Shown piece by piece: positions 52,409 to 60,672 of a DNA stretch of 64,000 nucleotides. Source of the stretch: Mumia xiangluensis (GTDB taxonomy: Bacteria; Actinomycetota; Actinomycetes; Propionibacteriales; Nocardioidaceae). The notes under the pieces are model-generated. The model was not told the origin of the DNA, ran no database searches, and saw nothing but the letters and a program-made list of their open reading frames with translations. The stretch covers positions 521,833 through 585,832 of the forward strand of contig NZ_WJYO01000003.1 in the NCBI RefSeq assembly GCF_010994095.1. Reading direction: 5' to 3'. The stretch's first letter is position 1; each line of letters begins with the position of its first letter. The position numbers and the translations under genes are program-made.

Positions 52409-53448
52409 CGACGTCCACGCGGCCCACGGCGCTCCCCGCCGAGGTCGAGGCCTGGCTGGCCCGCGGTCTGCCCGAGGCCGTCCCCCCGTTCCGGGTCGAA
52501 CGCATCACCGGCGGCTACAGCATGCTGACGTCCCGCGTGATCGACAGTGCGGGACAGGTCTGGGTGCTGCGCCAGCCGCCACGCGGACAGGCCGGCGGCG
52601 GCGCCCACGACCCCGACCGTGAGTCGCGCACGATGTCCGCCCTGTGGGAGACCGACGTCCCGGTCCCGCGGGTACGGATGACGGGCACGGCCGAGGACCC
52701 ACTCGGCGTCCCGTGCCACGTCACCGACTTCGTGGACGGCTTCGTCGTGACGGGGGCCGCGCAGGCCGAGCAAGTGTTCGACGCCGCAACGCTGCGGGTC
52801 GCCACGACGAACCTCACGACCGCGCTCGCCGCCCTCCACGCTGTCGATCCCGAGACCGTCGGGCTCGCCGACCTCGGGCCGAAGGAGAACTACAACGGGC
52901 GCCAGATCCGGCGCTGGGGGTCGATCCTCGCCGCGATCGCCGAGACCGCGAGCCCGGAGGTCACCCAGCACCTCGCCGCGCTGCGCGCTCTCGGCGACGT
53001 CCTCGCGCGGCGTCTCCCGACCGATACCGCGGGCCGCCTCGTCCACGGCGACTACCGACTCGGCAACACGATCACGGCACCGGACGGGACGATCCGCGCG
53101 ATCCTCGACTGGGAGCTGGTCACCCGCGGCGAACCGTTGGCCGACCTCGGATCGCTGCTGGTCTTCTGGGACGCTCCCGCCGAGGCGATGCTCGGGACGC
53201 CGCCGCCCACGACGGCGCCCGGATCGCTGCGACCCGACGAGGTCGTCGAGACGTACGTGGCCGCGACCGGCGCCTCCGTCGACGACCTTCCCCTCTATCG
53301 CTCCCTCGCAAGCTGGCGGCTCGCGTGTCTCTGCCTGCGGACGGCCGTCCGGTTCCGCGCCGGCGCGATGGGCGACGACACGGACTCCGGTGCCTTCCTG
53401 CGGACGACCGACCTGTGGGCCGAGCGCGCGGCCGAGGAGCTGTCGTGA
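52405..53448 (+). CDS. Aminoglycoside-phosphotransferase-fold kinase, ACAD10/11-type
   Basis: 347 residues. Kinase-like sequence: substrate-free N-lobe FRVERITGGYSMLTSRV, catalytic loop HGDYRLGN at 214-221 and metal motif DWE at 235-237 followed by LVTRGEPLADLG. This form is shared with the N-terminal kinase domain of mitochondrial ACAD10/ACAD11 and their bacterial stand-alone homologues, where it phosphorylates 4-hydroxyacyl-CoA. Given the ligase encoded immediately after (4-base overlap), phosphorylation of a hydroxyacyl-CoA is more likely than drug resistance (inference). Confidence 0.8.
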   Translation: MTTSTRPTALPAEVEAWLARGLPEAVPPFRVERITGGYSMLTSRVIDSAGQVWVLRQPPRGQAGGGAHDPDRESRTMSALWETDVPVPRVRMTGTAEDPLGVPCHVTDFVDGFVVTGAAQAEQVFDAATLRVATTNLTTALAALHAVDPETVGLADLGPKENYNGRQIRRWGSILAAIAETASPEVTQHLAALRALGDVLARRLPTDTAGRLVHGDYRLGNTITAPDGTIRAILDWELVTRGEPLADLGSLLVFWDAPAEAMLGTPPPTTAPGSLRPDEVVETYVAATGASVDDLPLYRSLASWRLACLCLRTAVRFRAGAMGDDTDSGAFLRTTDLWAERAAEELS

Positions 53449-55172
53449 GCGCCCGCACGGAGACGCCCTCCCCGCCCGTGTCGGCGACGGAGCTGGACGT
53501 GCGCGAGGCGCTGCTGGCTCCCGGCGCCCCGTACGAGCTCGTCGAGACGGTCGCCGGCGGGCGGACCGTGCGGGTCTACCGGCACGCTCCCGCCAGCCTG
53601 CGCGCCGTGCTCGAGGGGGTACGAGCGCACGGCGACCGGGACGCCCTGGTGTACGAGGCGGAGCGGCTGACGTACCACGACCTGTACACCCAGGTCGCCA
53701 CCCTGGCACACGTGCTGCGCGACGACCTCGGCGTCACGAAGGGCGACCGGGTCGCGATCGCGATGCGCAACGTCCCCGAGCTCGTCATCACCTTCTGGGC
53801 GGCCCACGCCCTCGGCGCGATCGCCGTGCCCCTCAACGCGTGGTGGACGGGCAGCGAGCTGCAGTGGGCGGTCGAGGACTGCGCGCCCGCAGTCCTCGTC
53901 GCCGACGGGGAGCGCTGGAAGCGGCTGCGCACGGCCGCCGGCTCCGACGACGCCCTCCCCACGACGGTCGTGACCCGTACGGACGAGGCCGTCCCCGCAC
54001 CCCACCGGCGCTGGGACCGACTGCTCGCGAGCGCCCCGTCGTACGACGCCCTGCCCCCGTGCGACGTCGAGCCCGACGATCCCGCCACGATCATCTACAC
54101 GTCCGGGACGACGGGTCGACCGAAGGGCGCGCTGGCGACCCACCGCAACCACACGACGCTCATGATGACGGTGGGGTTCCAGGCCGAGGTCGGGCGGCAG
54201 ATCGCCGGCGACGACGCCGTGGCGCCGACGCCCACCGCCCAGCCGGCGATGCTGAACCCGTTCCCGTTGTTCCACATCGGCGGTGTCTCGTCGGTCTACA
54301 ACGCCGCCGCGGGCGGGATGAAGATGGTGCTGATGTACCGATGGGACACCGACGAGGCGCTCGGCCTGTGCGTCCGCGAGGAGATCACTGCGCTGGTCCT
54401 GGTCCCGACGATGCTGCGCCGGCTCCTCACCTCGCCTGCGCTCCCCGCGTACGACCTCTCGCGGGTGTCCTCCATCGGCATCGGAGGCTCGCCGGGCGCG
54501 ACCGAGCTCGTCGACCTCGTCCTCCGCCGTGTCGGGCCGCAGGTGTCGATCAACCACGGGTACGGCATGACCGAGACGACGTCGTCGGCGGTGCAGCAGA
54601 GTGGCGCCGCAGTCCGTGCGAACCCGCAGGTCGCGGGGCTCCCCGTCCCAGGCGCGGAGGTCAAGCTCGTCGACGACTCCGGCTCAGAGGTCGCGACCGG
54701 CGAGGTCGGCGAGGTGTGGGTCCGCGGACCCCAGGTCGTGGCCGGCTACTGGACGCCAGGCGAGACCGAGTCGGCCTTCTCCGACGGCTGGTTCCACTCC
54801 GGGGACCTGGGCGTCTTCGACGCCGCGGGCCGGCTGCGCCTCGTCGATCGGTTGAAGGACGTCGTCATCCGCGGCGGGGAGAACGTCTACCCCGCCGAGG
54901 TCGAGCGGGTGCTGGGCGCGCACCCCGACGTGGCCGAGGTGGCCGTGGTCGCCGTTCCGGACCCGGACCTCGGAGAGGCGGTCGCCGCCGTCGTCGTCCC
55001 GCACGAGGGTGAGCAGGTCGACGTCGACGCGCTGCGTACGCTCGCGTCGGCGGAGCTGGCCGCGTTCAAGGTGCCGAGTGTCTGGCACGTCCGTCACGCC
55101 CCGCTCCCGCGCAACCCCAGCGGCAAGGTGCTGAAGCGCGACGTCCGCGACTGGGCCTCCGCCGCCCGCTGA
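53445..55172 (+). CDS. Acyl-CoA synthetase (AMP-forming), FadD-like
   Basis: 575 residues from a GTG overlapping the kinase stop. An N-terminal extension of about 45 residues precedes the ligase domain. Motifs: IYTSGTTGRPKGALATH, HGYGMTET, VAGYWTPGETESAFSDGWFHSGD, DRLKDVVIRGGENVYPAEVER and NPSGKVLKRD with the adenylation lysine. It activates the substrate of the operon 51389-55172. Ends 16 bases from the convergent thioesterase. Confidence 0.88.
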   Translation: MSARTETPSPPVSATELDVREALLAPGAPYELVETVAGGRTVRVYRHAPASLRAVLEGVRAHGDRDALVYEAERLTYHDLYTQVATLAHVLRDDLGVTKGDRVAIAMRNVPELVITFWAAHALGAIAVPLNAWWTGSELQWAVEDCAPAVLVADGERWKRLRTAAGSDDALPTTVVTRTDEAVPAPHRRWDRLLASAPSYDALPPCDVEPDDPATIIYTSGTTGRPKGALATHRNHTTLMMTVGFQAEVGRQIAGDDAVAPTPTAQPAMLNPFPLFHIGGVSSVYNAAAGGMKMVLMYRWDTDEALGLCVREEITALVLVPTMLRRLLTSPALPAYDLSRVSSIGIGGSPGATELVDLVLRRVGPQVSINHGYGMTETTSSAVQQSGAAVRANPQVAGLPVPGAEVKLVDDSGSEVATGEVGEVWVRGPQVVAGYWTPGETESAFSDGWFHSGDLGVFDAAGRLRLVDRLKDVVIRGGENVYPAEVERVLGAHPDVAEVAVVAVPDPDLGEAVAAVVVPHEGEQVDVDALRTLASAELAAFKVPSVWHVRHAPLPRNPSGKVLKRDVRDWASAAR

Positions 55173-55188
55173 CTCCGACAGGCCGACG

Positions 55189-55941
55189 TCAGGTCACCGA
55201 GGGGTCGAGGGAGACGTCGCCGTCGAGCGCGTCCACGGGCGGGCGCTTCGGCCAGATCGCGTCCGACCCCTCGAGCCAGCGCGGCAGGACGAGGAGCGCC
55301 TCCGCCTCGGCAGTGAGGTTGCCGTCGCCGTCGTGGCACGTCGCGTGCATGCGGCGCTTACGGCCGTCGACGACCTCCAGCCAGGCGTCGACGGTCACGG
55401 TGCCGAGCGGGATCGGACGCCGGTAGGCCACGGTCAGCTCGGCCGTCATGCCGACCTGCCCCACCGCGGCCGCCGCCTCGGTGAACAGCTGGTCGAACAC
55501 GAGCGCGAGAACCCCGCCGTGGACGCACCCAGGCGGCCCCTCGTACAGCGCGCCGAGCTCCAACGTCGCGCGTGCACCCCGGTCGTCCCAGAACATCGCC
55601 CGGGCGCCGACCGCGCAGGCGAACGGGTTCCGCAGACCGAGCACGGCATTGCCGTGCTCGCGCGCCCCGCCGTCGTGACCGAGCTCGATGCCGAAGGACC
55701 GCTCGCGCGCCGACGTGAGCAGCCGCGCGGTCACGGCGCGCACCTCGGCCGCAACCGCCCCGACCTCCTCGAGGTCGACCTCGGTCCTCAGCTGCGCGTC
55801 GCACAGCTCTCGTACGGCCTCGGTGAGCGCCGCGTACGCCCGGTCTCTGCGGGCCAGCTCCGCCGGCGCGAGCAGCGTCCTCGAGTACGTGACGAGGCCG
55901 GTCTGCCGATCGTCATCCGTGGACGGATCTCCGTTCGTCAC
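55189..55941 (-). CDS. Hotdog-fold thioesterase (PaaI/4HBT type)
   Basis: 250 residues from a GTG. The core GPPGCVHGGVLALVFDQLF is the hotdog active-site segment, and a YRRPIPLGTVTVDAWLE strand follows. The N-terminal 110 residues are helical, as in the paralogue at 35128-35772. Likely hydrolyses acyl-CoA. It is transcribed from the region of operator I. Confidence 0.83.
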   Translation of the reverse strand: MTNGDPSTDDDRQTGLVTYSRTLLAPAELARRDRAYAALTEAVRELCDAQLRTEVDLEEVGAVAAEVRAVTARLLTSARERSFGIELGHDGGAREHGNAVLGLRNPFACAVGARAMFWDDRGARATLELGALYEGPPGCVHGGVLALVFDQLFTEAAAAVGQVGMTAELTVAYRRPIPLGTVTVDAWLEVVDGRKRRMHATCHDGDGNLTAEAEALLVLPRWLEGSDAIWPKRPPVDALDGDVSLDPSVT

Positions 55942-56021
55942 CGGCGCTCCGCTCGCCCGTGGTCGCTCCCGCGCGCGTTCCTCTGTCGTCTCAGCACGTT
56001 CCCAGGCTAGGACCGCAGAGG

Positions 56022-56044
56022 TAGGTAGTCAACCAACTGGTTGG
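56022..56044 (-). promoter_or_regulatory. Operator, site I
   Basis: Palindrome TCAACCA-AC-TGGTTGG at 56029-56044, six of seven arm positions paired. It lies 88 bases upstream of the thioesterase start and just beyond the stop of the gene at 56050. The minus-strand hexamer TACCTA (56027-56022) is one base away but is a weak -10. Confidence 0.65.
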
Positions 56045-56049
56045 CTGAT

Positions 56050-56367
56050 TTAGGGTTTCGGCGGGAACGTCGTGTAGACCGCCACCGACGTTCGCTCGTC
56101 CATCGCAGGGCTGGGCTCGATGCCCGCCGCTCCGAGAGCCGCGAGGGCGTCGGGGACCGGCCCCTCGATCTCGTAGATCGCGACGTACCGGAAGCCGGCA
56201 TCACCGCCGTCGTCCACCGGCTGGTCGAGCGCCACGTAGCGCCGCGCCCCGACGAAGCCAGGGACGCGCAGGATCTCCGGCACGTGCTGACCGGAGTACC
56301 ACGCGTTGAACTCGTCCTCCCGCCCGCCGACAGGGTTCGTCTTGACCACCATGATCGCGTTCGTCAT
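56050..56367 (-). CDS. Small conserved protein, DUF4286/dimeric barrel-like
   Basis: 105 residues. MTNAIMVVKTNPVGGREDEFNAWYSGQHVPEILRVPGFVGARRY is the pattern of the DUF4286/EthD-like ferredoxin-fold (dimeric alpha-beta barrel) family: an N-terminal strand, FNAWYSGQH and a conserved GFV. The role is unknown; similar proteins accompany oxygenases and hydrolases. Last gene of the minus-strand operon that begins beyond 64000. Confidence 0.7.
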   Translation of the reverse strand: MTNAIMVVKTNPVGGREDEFNAWYSGQHVPEILRVPGFVGARRYVALDQPVDDGGDAGFRYVAIYEIEGPVPDALAALGAAGIEPSPAMDERTSVAVYTTFPPKP

Positions 56368-56396
56368 CAGTGCTGGCTCCTCTTCAGGGGTTCGGG

Positions 56397-56669
56397 CTAC
56401 GTGCCGGCGACCACGGGTGGCGCGACCACAGGGTGCGCGGCCTTCGGCGACGGCGGGGGTGGCGGTGGTGCCGTGGCAGGCAACGCGAGGATCGCGTGGA
56501 CCGGGCAGTCCAGCAGCGCGCGCCGCACGCCTTCCTCGTCCTCCGGCGCGACGTCTCCCGTCCCGACGAGCGAGACGTAGCCCCACTCGTCGAGCGAGAA
56601 CGTCTCCGGCGCATGGTCGGCGCAGATGCCGAATCCGTCGCAGAGGGTTCGGTCGAGCTTGATCTTCAC
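56397..56669 (-). CDS. Small ferredoxin, [3Fe-4S] type
   Basis: 90 residues. Cys10, Cys16 and Cys55 (LCDGFGIC ... LLDCPVHAI) form the CxxFxxC...CP pattern of actinobacterial single-cluster ferredoxins that serve cytochromes P450 or Rieske enzymes. The tail from residue 65 is proline-rich and likely disordered. It lies 13 bases downstream of the NuoF-like gene and probably accepts electrons from it. No P450 gene is in the window. Confidence 0.85.
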   Translation of the reverse strand: MKIKLDRTLCDGFGICADHAPETFSLDEWGYVSLVGTGDVAPEDEEGVRRALLDCPVHAILALPATAPPPPPPSPKAAHPVVAPPVVAGT

Positions 56670-56682
56670 CGCGGGGGTCTCC

Positions 56683-57993
56683 TCACTGTGCTCGGCTCGC
56701 CACGGGCAGTGCCACGACGAACGGTGGATCGGACAGTCGGTCTCCGGCCGAGCCGCAGATGACGCAGCCGCCGTCGAGGTGTGCTGAGACCAGGTCGGGG
56801 AACTCCCTCAGCAGGCTCGCCGCCACGTTCGTCGCACCGTCGAGGGTGCCGCACGCCCCTCGCCCGCGCAGGAACGAGGACCAGTAGCGCAGCCGCTCGA
56901 CGTCGGACTCCTCCGCCTGGTGGTCGGAGAGCGCCCCGAGCACGGCGCTCATCGCCGCCGTTCCGTTGAAGCACGACCCGCACTGGCCGGCGTTCTCACG
57001 GGCGAAGTACGCCATCACCGCGGCCGAGACGGTCACCGGGCAGAGCGTCGACGAGATCACGGCGACCGCACCGCACCCGAGCCCGGAGGCCGCGGCCTTC
57101 ATCGCGTCGTAGTCCAGCGGGACATCGAGCGCGTGCGGCCCGATGACACCGGAGAAGTAGCCGCCCATGAGGAATCCGCCGACGGCCTCGACGTCCTCTC
57201 CCAGCCACGTCAGCACCGAGCGGAGGGTCTCGCCGAACGGCACCTCGTACAGCCCTGCGGAGCGGCACCCGGTGAGGGTGAGCAGGAACGTGCCCGGCGA
57301 GGTGTCGGTGCCGGCCTCGCGGTAGCGCGCCGGCCCCAGCCGCTGGACCAGGGGGAGGTTGGCCAGCGTCTCGACGTTGCTGACCATCGTCGGGCGACCG
57401 CCGACGCCCTCCTCGAACGGGCGCGGCGGCTTATCGGTCGGCAGCGCGGGGCCGCCATTCAGGGCCTGGACGGCGGCGGTCTCCTCCCCAGCCACGTACG
57501 CCGGCTCCACGACGGTCACCGTGACACGGCCGTCCCAGACCCCGCTCTCGGCGAGCTCGTCGAGCGCCAGCTCCATGCTCAGGGCACCCGCCCGGTCGGA
57601 GACGTAGAGGTGGAGGTCGTCGCTGCCCGCCATGACCGCGGCGAGCCGGAGCCCGTCGAGGACGAGGTGCGGCCGACGGCGCAGCAACCACCGGTCCTTG
57701 ATCGAGGCGGGCTCACCCTCCTCGCCGTTGGCGACCACGACCGGCGTGCCGTTCGCACGGACGGTCGCGATCTTCTGGCTGATCGGGAAGGCCGCCCCGC
57801 CGCGGCCCCGTACGCCGGACTGGAGGACGTCGTCCAGCAGCCGGTCGGCATCGTCGACCGGCGCATAGCCTCCGGTCGCGAGGTAGGCGGCGAGGTCCTC
57901 GCGCTCGTCGAGTCCCGTGAGGAGACGTGGCTCGATGCTCGGGTACGACGCGACCACCTCCATGGCGACGGCGTCGTCTGCTGTCAGGCTCAT
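56683..57993 (-). CDS. NuoF-like NADH:ferredoxin-type flavoprotein
   Basis: 436 residues. GRGGAAFP at 63-70 and NGEEGEPASIKDR just after residue 85 are the NADH- and FMN-binding motifs of the 51-kDa subunit of complex I (NuoF); AYVAGEETA follows. The C-terminal cluster region reads QCGSCFNGT ... RGACGTLDG, so the CxxCxxC of NuoF has lost its third cysteine. It therefore works outside complex I, probably passing electrons from NAD(P)H to the adjacent ferredoxins (inference). Coupled to Fd, Rieske and amidohydrolase genes. Confidence 0.82.
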   Translation of the reverse strand: MSLTADDAVAMEVVASYPSIEPRLLTGLDEREDLAAYLATGGYAPVDDADRLLDDVLQSGVRGRGGAAFPISQKIATVRANGTPVVVANGEEGEPASIKDRWLLRRRPHLVLDGLRLAAVMAGSDDLHLYVSDRAGALSMELALDELAESGVWDGRVTVTVVEPAYVAGEETAAVQALNGGPALPTDKPPRPFEEGVGGRPTMVSNVETLANLPLVQRLGPARYREAGTDTSPGTFLLTLTGCRSAGLYEVPFGETLRSVLTWLGEDVEAVGGFLMGGYFSGVIGPHALDVPLDYDAMKAAASGLGCGAVAVISSTLCPVTVSAAVMAYFARENAGQCGSCFNGTAAMSAVLGALSDHQAEESDVERLRYWSSFLRGRGACGTLDGATNVAASLLREFPDLVSAHLDGGCVICGSAGDRLSDPPFVVALPVASRAQ

Positions 57994-58003
57994 CGATGTC
58001 CTC

Positions 58004-58399
58004 TCATGCCGTCACGATCACGTTCTCGCCGTCGACCCGGACGGGGTAGGTGCGGATGCTCCACTCCGGCTTGACCGCGGTCGTCCCGGTCGCGAGCTCG
58101 AAGCCCCACTGGTGCCAGGGGCAGTAGATGAACTCGCCGTCCCGGACCTCCGCGGCGCCGCCGGGCTGCTCCGCGTCGACGACGGTCTGGCCGTGCGTAC
58201 GACCGCCGCAGAGCGGACCGCCCTCGTGGGGGCAGTAGTTGGCGATCGCGTAGAACTTGCCGTTGACGTTGTAGACGCCGACGCCGTAGCGCCCGATCGG
58301 GACGACCTTCGATCCTCCGGGCGCGATCTCGTCCACGGTCGCGACCACGTGCTCGCGCCCCCGGGCGAGCGGCGCCCGGACGGTCTCTCTCTCGCGCAT
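58004..58399 (-). CDS. Rieske [2Fe-2S] ferredoxin
   Basis: 131 residues. Rieske motif C56-x-H58 ... C93-x2-H96 (NYCPHEGGPLC, IYCPWHQW). The small size and absence of a catalytic domain make it a Rieske ferredoxin, or a regulator-like subunit, rather than an oxygenase. It directly follows the stop of the amidohydrolase gene (no gap) and precedes the NuoF-like gene. It would carry electrons between the flavoprotein and an oxygenase or the unusual amidohydrolase pair. Confidence 0.88.
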   Translation of the reverse strand: MRERETVRAPLARGREHVVATVDEIAPGGSKVVPIGRYGVGVYNVNGKFYAIANYCPHEGGPLCGGRTHGQTVVDAEQPGGAAEVRDGEFIYCPWHQWGFELATGTTAVKPEWSIRTYPVRVDGENVIVTA

Positions 58400-59548
58400 C
58401 TAGTACGGCCTCTTCTGTCCGGGCAGAGCAGGGACGGTGCTCGGCAGGTGGAAGAGATCGATCGAGTTCTGGAACATGATCTTGTCGCGCCACTGCTCGG
58501 GCATGTGCTTCGCCACCCACTGGGGGTCGTCGAACGTCCAGTGCGGGTAGTCCGACGAGAACAGCAGGAGCTTGTCGGCCTCCATCCACTCGAGCGCGTT
58601 CGTGAGCTCGAGCTTGTCCTCGGGATAGTCGAGCGGCTGGGTCGTGAACCAGATGTGGTCCTTGACGTACTCCGACGGCTTGCGCTTCAGGCCGTTCTCC
58701 GGTCCCCGCGCCGCGTAGATCGCGTCCATGCGCCACATCAGCGGCAGGATCCAGTTGAAGGCGTGCTCGATCAGCACGATCTTCAGCGTCGGGAACCGGT
58801 CGAAGACGCCGTCGAAGATCAGGCTCATGACCTGGTTCGCGGCGAGCATCGAGTACGAGACCATGAGGTCGTGGTTGTAGGTCATGAAGCCGACCGGTGA
58901 CATCGGGAGCTCGTTGTGCTGCCCTCGCCCGAGGTGGCACGCGACCGGGATGTCGTGCCGCGTCGCCGCTTCCCAGACGGGGTCGTACTTCGGGTGTCCC
59001 CACGACGGGCGCGGCTCGGCGTTGATGAGGACCTGGGACATGTAGGGGTGTCCCACCCAGTGCTCGATCTCCCGCGCACCCTCCTCGGGCATCTCGATCG
59101 CGGCGCAGATCGAGCCGCGGTAGCGCTGGTGCCAGTTGTTCTCGCTGTCCAGCCAGCACGTGTCCTGCCACTTGTTGTACGCCGCGGCGAGCTCGTGTGC
59201 CTCTTCGTCGGTCTGCCCACCGTTGGGGAGCGGACCGAGGATCGCGATGTCGGAGCCGGCGTCCATGATGAGCTGCCGGAACGTGAGGTCGGGATCGGAC
59301 CCGGCGAAGTTGCCGTCGTCGGGGAACGAGTCCGTCCTCATCGCGAAGGCGTGGTTGTAGTCGGGCGCGTCGTAGTACACCGGGTTGCCTGCCATCGCGC
59401 TGCGCTGCGCGAGCAGGGTGCGGAGCCTGTCCGAGATGAACTGGTCGATCTCCCCGTACCGCGGGGTCGGGTGGACATCGCTGTCGACCACCCGGACCTG
59501 CACCTGCTCGGAACCGACCTTGCGTTCGTGCGTCGTGTCGATCGTCAT
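58400..59548 (-). CDS. Amidohydrolase 2 family protein, intact metal site
   Basis: 382 residues. TIM-barrel amidohydrolase (PF04909 type). Metal ligands are all visible: D22-S-D24-V-H26-P at the first strand, His205 in ACHLGRG, Glu261-His262 in IEHAFNW and Asp333 in SSDYPH. Members of this family are decarboxylases (such as gamma-resorcylate or ACMS decarboxylase) or hydrolases. It is encoded next to a paralogue (59593-60672) that lacks most of these ligands, so the two may form a hetero-oligomer. Confidence 0.87.
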   Translation of the reverse strand: MTIDTTHERKVGSEQVQVRVVDSDVHPTPRYGEIDQFISDRLRTLLAQRSAMAGNPVYYDAPDYNHAFAMRTDSFPDDGNFAGSDPDLTFRQLIMDAGSDIAILGPLPNGGQTDEEAHELAAAYNKWQDTCWLDSENNWHQRYRGSICAAIEMPEEGAREIEHWVGHPYMSQVLINAEPRPSWGHPKYDPVWEAATRHDIPVACHLGRGQHNELPMSPVGFMTYNHDLMVSYSMLAANQVMSLIFDGVFDRFPTLKIVLIEHAFNWILPLMWRMDAIYAARGPENGLKRKPSEYVKDHIWFTTQPLDYPEDKLELTNALEWMEADKLLLFSSDYPHWTFDDPQWVAKHMPEQWRDKIMFQNSIDLFHLPSTVPALPGQKRPY

Positions 59549-59592
59549 CTGTCTCTTCCTCTCGTGGAGTGGCCGATCGTGGATCGTTCAGG

Positions 59593-60672
59593 TCAGGCGG
59601 GTGCCGGCACGGCGGCATCGAGCCCGTACAGCTTGGCTGCGTTGCCACCGAGCACCTTCGCCCGCTGGTCGTCGCTCCAGGCCCGGGGAAGGTCGTCGGG
59701 ACCGACCGTCTGCCAGCTCGGGTAGCTCGAGCCGAAGAGGAGCATGTCCTCCTTGCCGGTCATCCGGAGCCACTCGTCGGCGAAGTCGGCGTCGCCGGGT
59801 CCGTCGAGCAGTCCGTTCACGAAGTAGACGTGGTCGGGCAGGTAGGAGCTCGGGATGTTCGGCGACCACGGCGTCTGCTCCAGGTGGGGCCTGCCGAAGG
59901 TGTCGAACCGCCAGATGAACGGCGTCAGCATGTCGGCCGCCCCGTCGGTCCACACCACCTTCAGATCGGGGAACTCCTGGAAGACCCCCTCCGCGATCAT
60001 GTTGAGGAGGTGCCAGACGAACGTCATCGGCTGGTACGCCGCGAGGTGCGAGTACGTCCGCGTGATGCCCGACGGCGTCGGCGGGTGCGTGATGCCCGCT
60101 CCCATCTCCAGGTGGATCGCGATCGGGAGGTTGGCGTCGCACGCGGCCCGCCACAGGGGCTTGAAGTGCGACCGCCCGTACGGCTCCTCGGTCTGCATCG
60201 GGAGTCCGATCTGCACGATCCGCGGGTGACCCTTCCAGCGCTCGATCTCTCTCACCGCGCCGTCGATGTCGCGCGGGTTGACCCGGATCGTCCCGCGGAA
60301 CCGGTCCGCGTAGGTGTCGGACTCCAGCCACCGCTCGACCAGCATCTGGTTCGTGGCTGCGAGGATCGCCGTGCCGAGGTGCCAGTCGGGGAGGATCGAC
60401 GCTGCCGTCATCGGGTGCAGGATCGCGAAGTCGAAGCCTCGGTCGTCCAGGATCACCTTGCCGACCTGCTCGGGGTCGGATCCCGGGTGCGAACCGTCGG
60501 GGTTGTCGGAGCCCTCGACGTATCTCGGGCCGGGCGGGGCGAACCAGGGGACGTCGACGTGCGGGTAGCCCCGGCTCTTGAAGGGCTCACGCAGGTAGGT
60601 CCGCAGGTCCGCGTCGGACTTGAAGAACACCTGGACGCTCGCGTCGATCAGGTGTCCACGGGGTGCCATCAT
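59593..60672 (-). CDS. Amidohydrolase 2 family protein lacking metal ligands
   Basis: 359 residues from the first of two ATGs. It aligns along its length with 58400-59548 (for example GVFQEFPDLKVV against GVFDRFPTLKIV). The ligands differ: the first-strand His is Gln14 (DASVQV), His187 is kept (IAIHLEMG), the Glu-His pair is Asp243-Gly244 (TDGAADM), and the final Asp is Ser316 (GSSYPSW). It is probably not a metal-dependent enzyme on its own and may be a structural or regulatory partner of its neighbour. ATGA overlap with the MFS gene. Confidence 0.85.
   Translation of the reverse strand: MMAPRGHLIDASVQVFFKSDADLRTYLREPFKSRGYPHVDVPWFAPPGPRYVEGSDNPDGSHPGSDPEQVGKVILDDRGFDFAILHPMTAASILPDWHLGTAILAATNQMLVERWLESDTYADRFRGTIRVNPRDIDGAVREIERWKGHPRIVQIGLPMQTEEPYGRSHFKPLWRAACDANLPIAIHLEMGAGITHPPTPSGITRTYSHLAAYQPMTFVWHLLNMIAEGVFQEFPDLKVVWTDGAADMLTPFIWRFDTFGRPHLEQTPWSPNIPSSYLPDHVYFVNGLLDGPGDADFADEWLRMTGKEDMLLFGSSYPSWQTVGPDDLPRAWSDDQRAKVLGGNAAKLYGLDAAVPAPA

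Noticed and set aside
52405..53448. Aminoglycoside resistance gene
   Set aside because: The fold is shared, but motif wording and neighbours fit the ACAD10/11-type acyl-CoA kinases.
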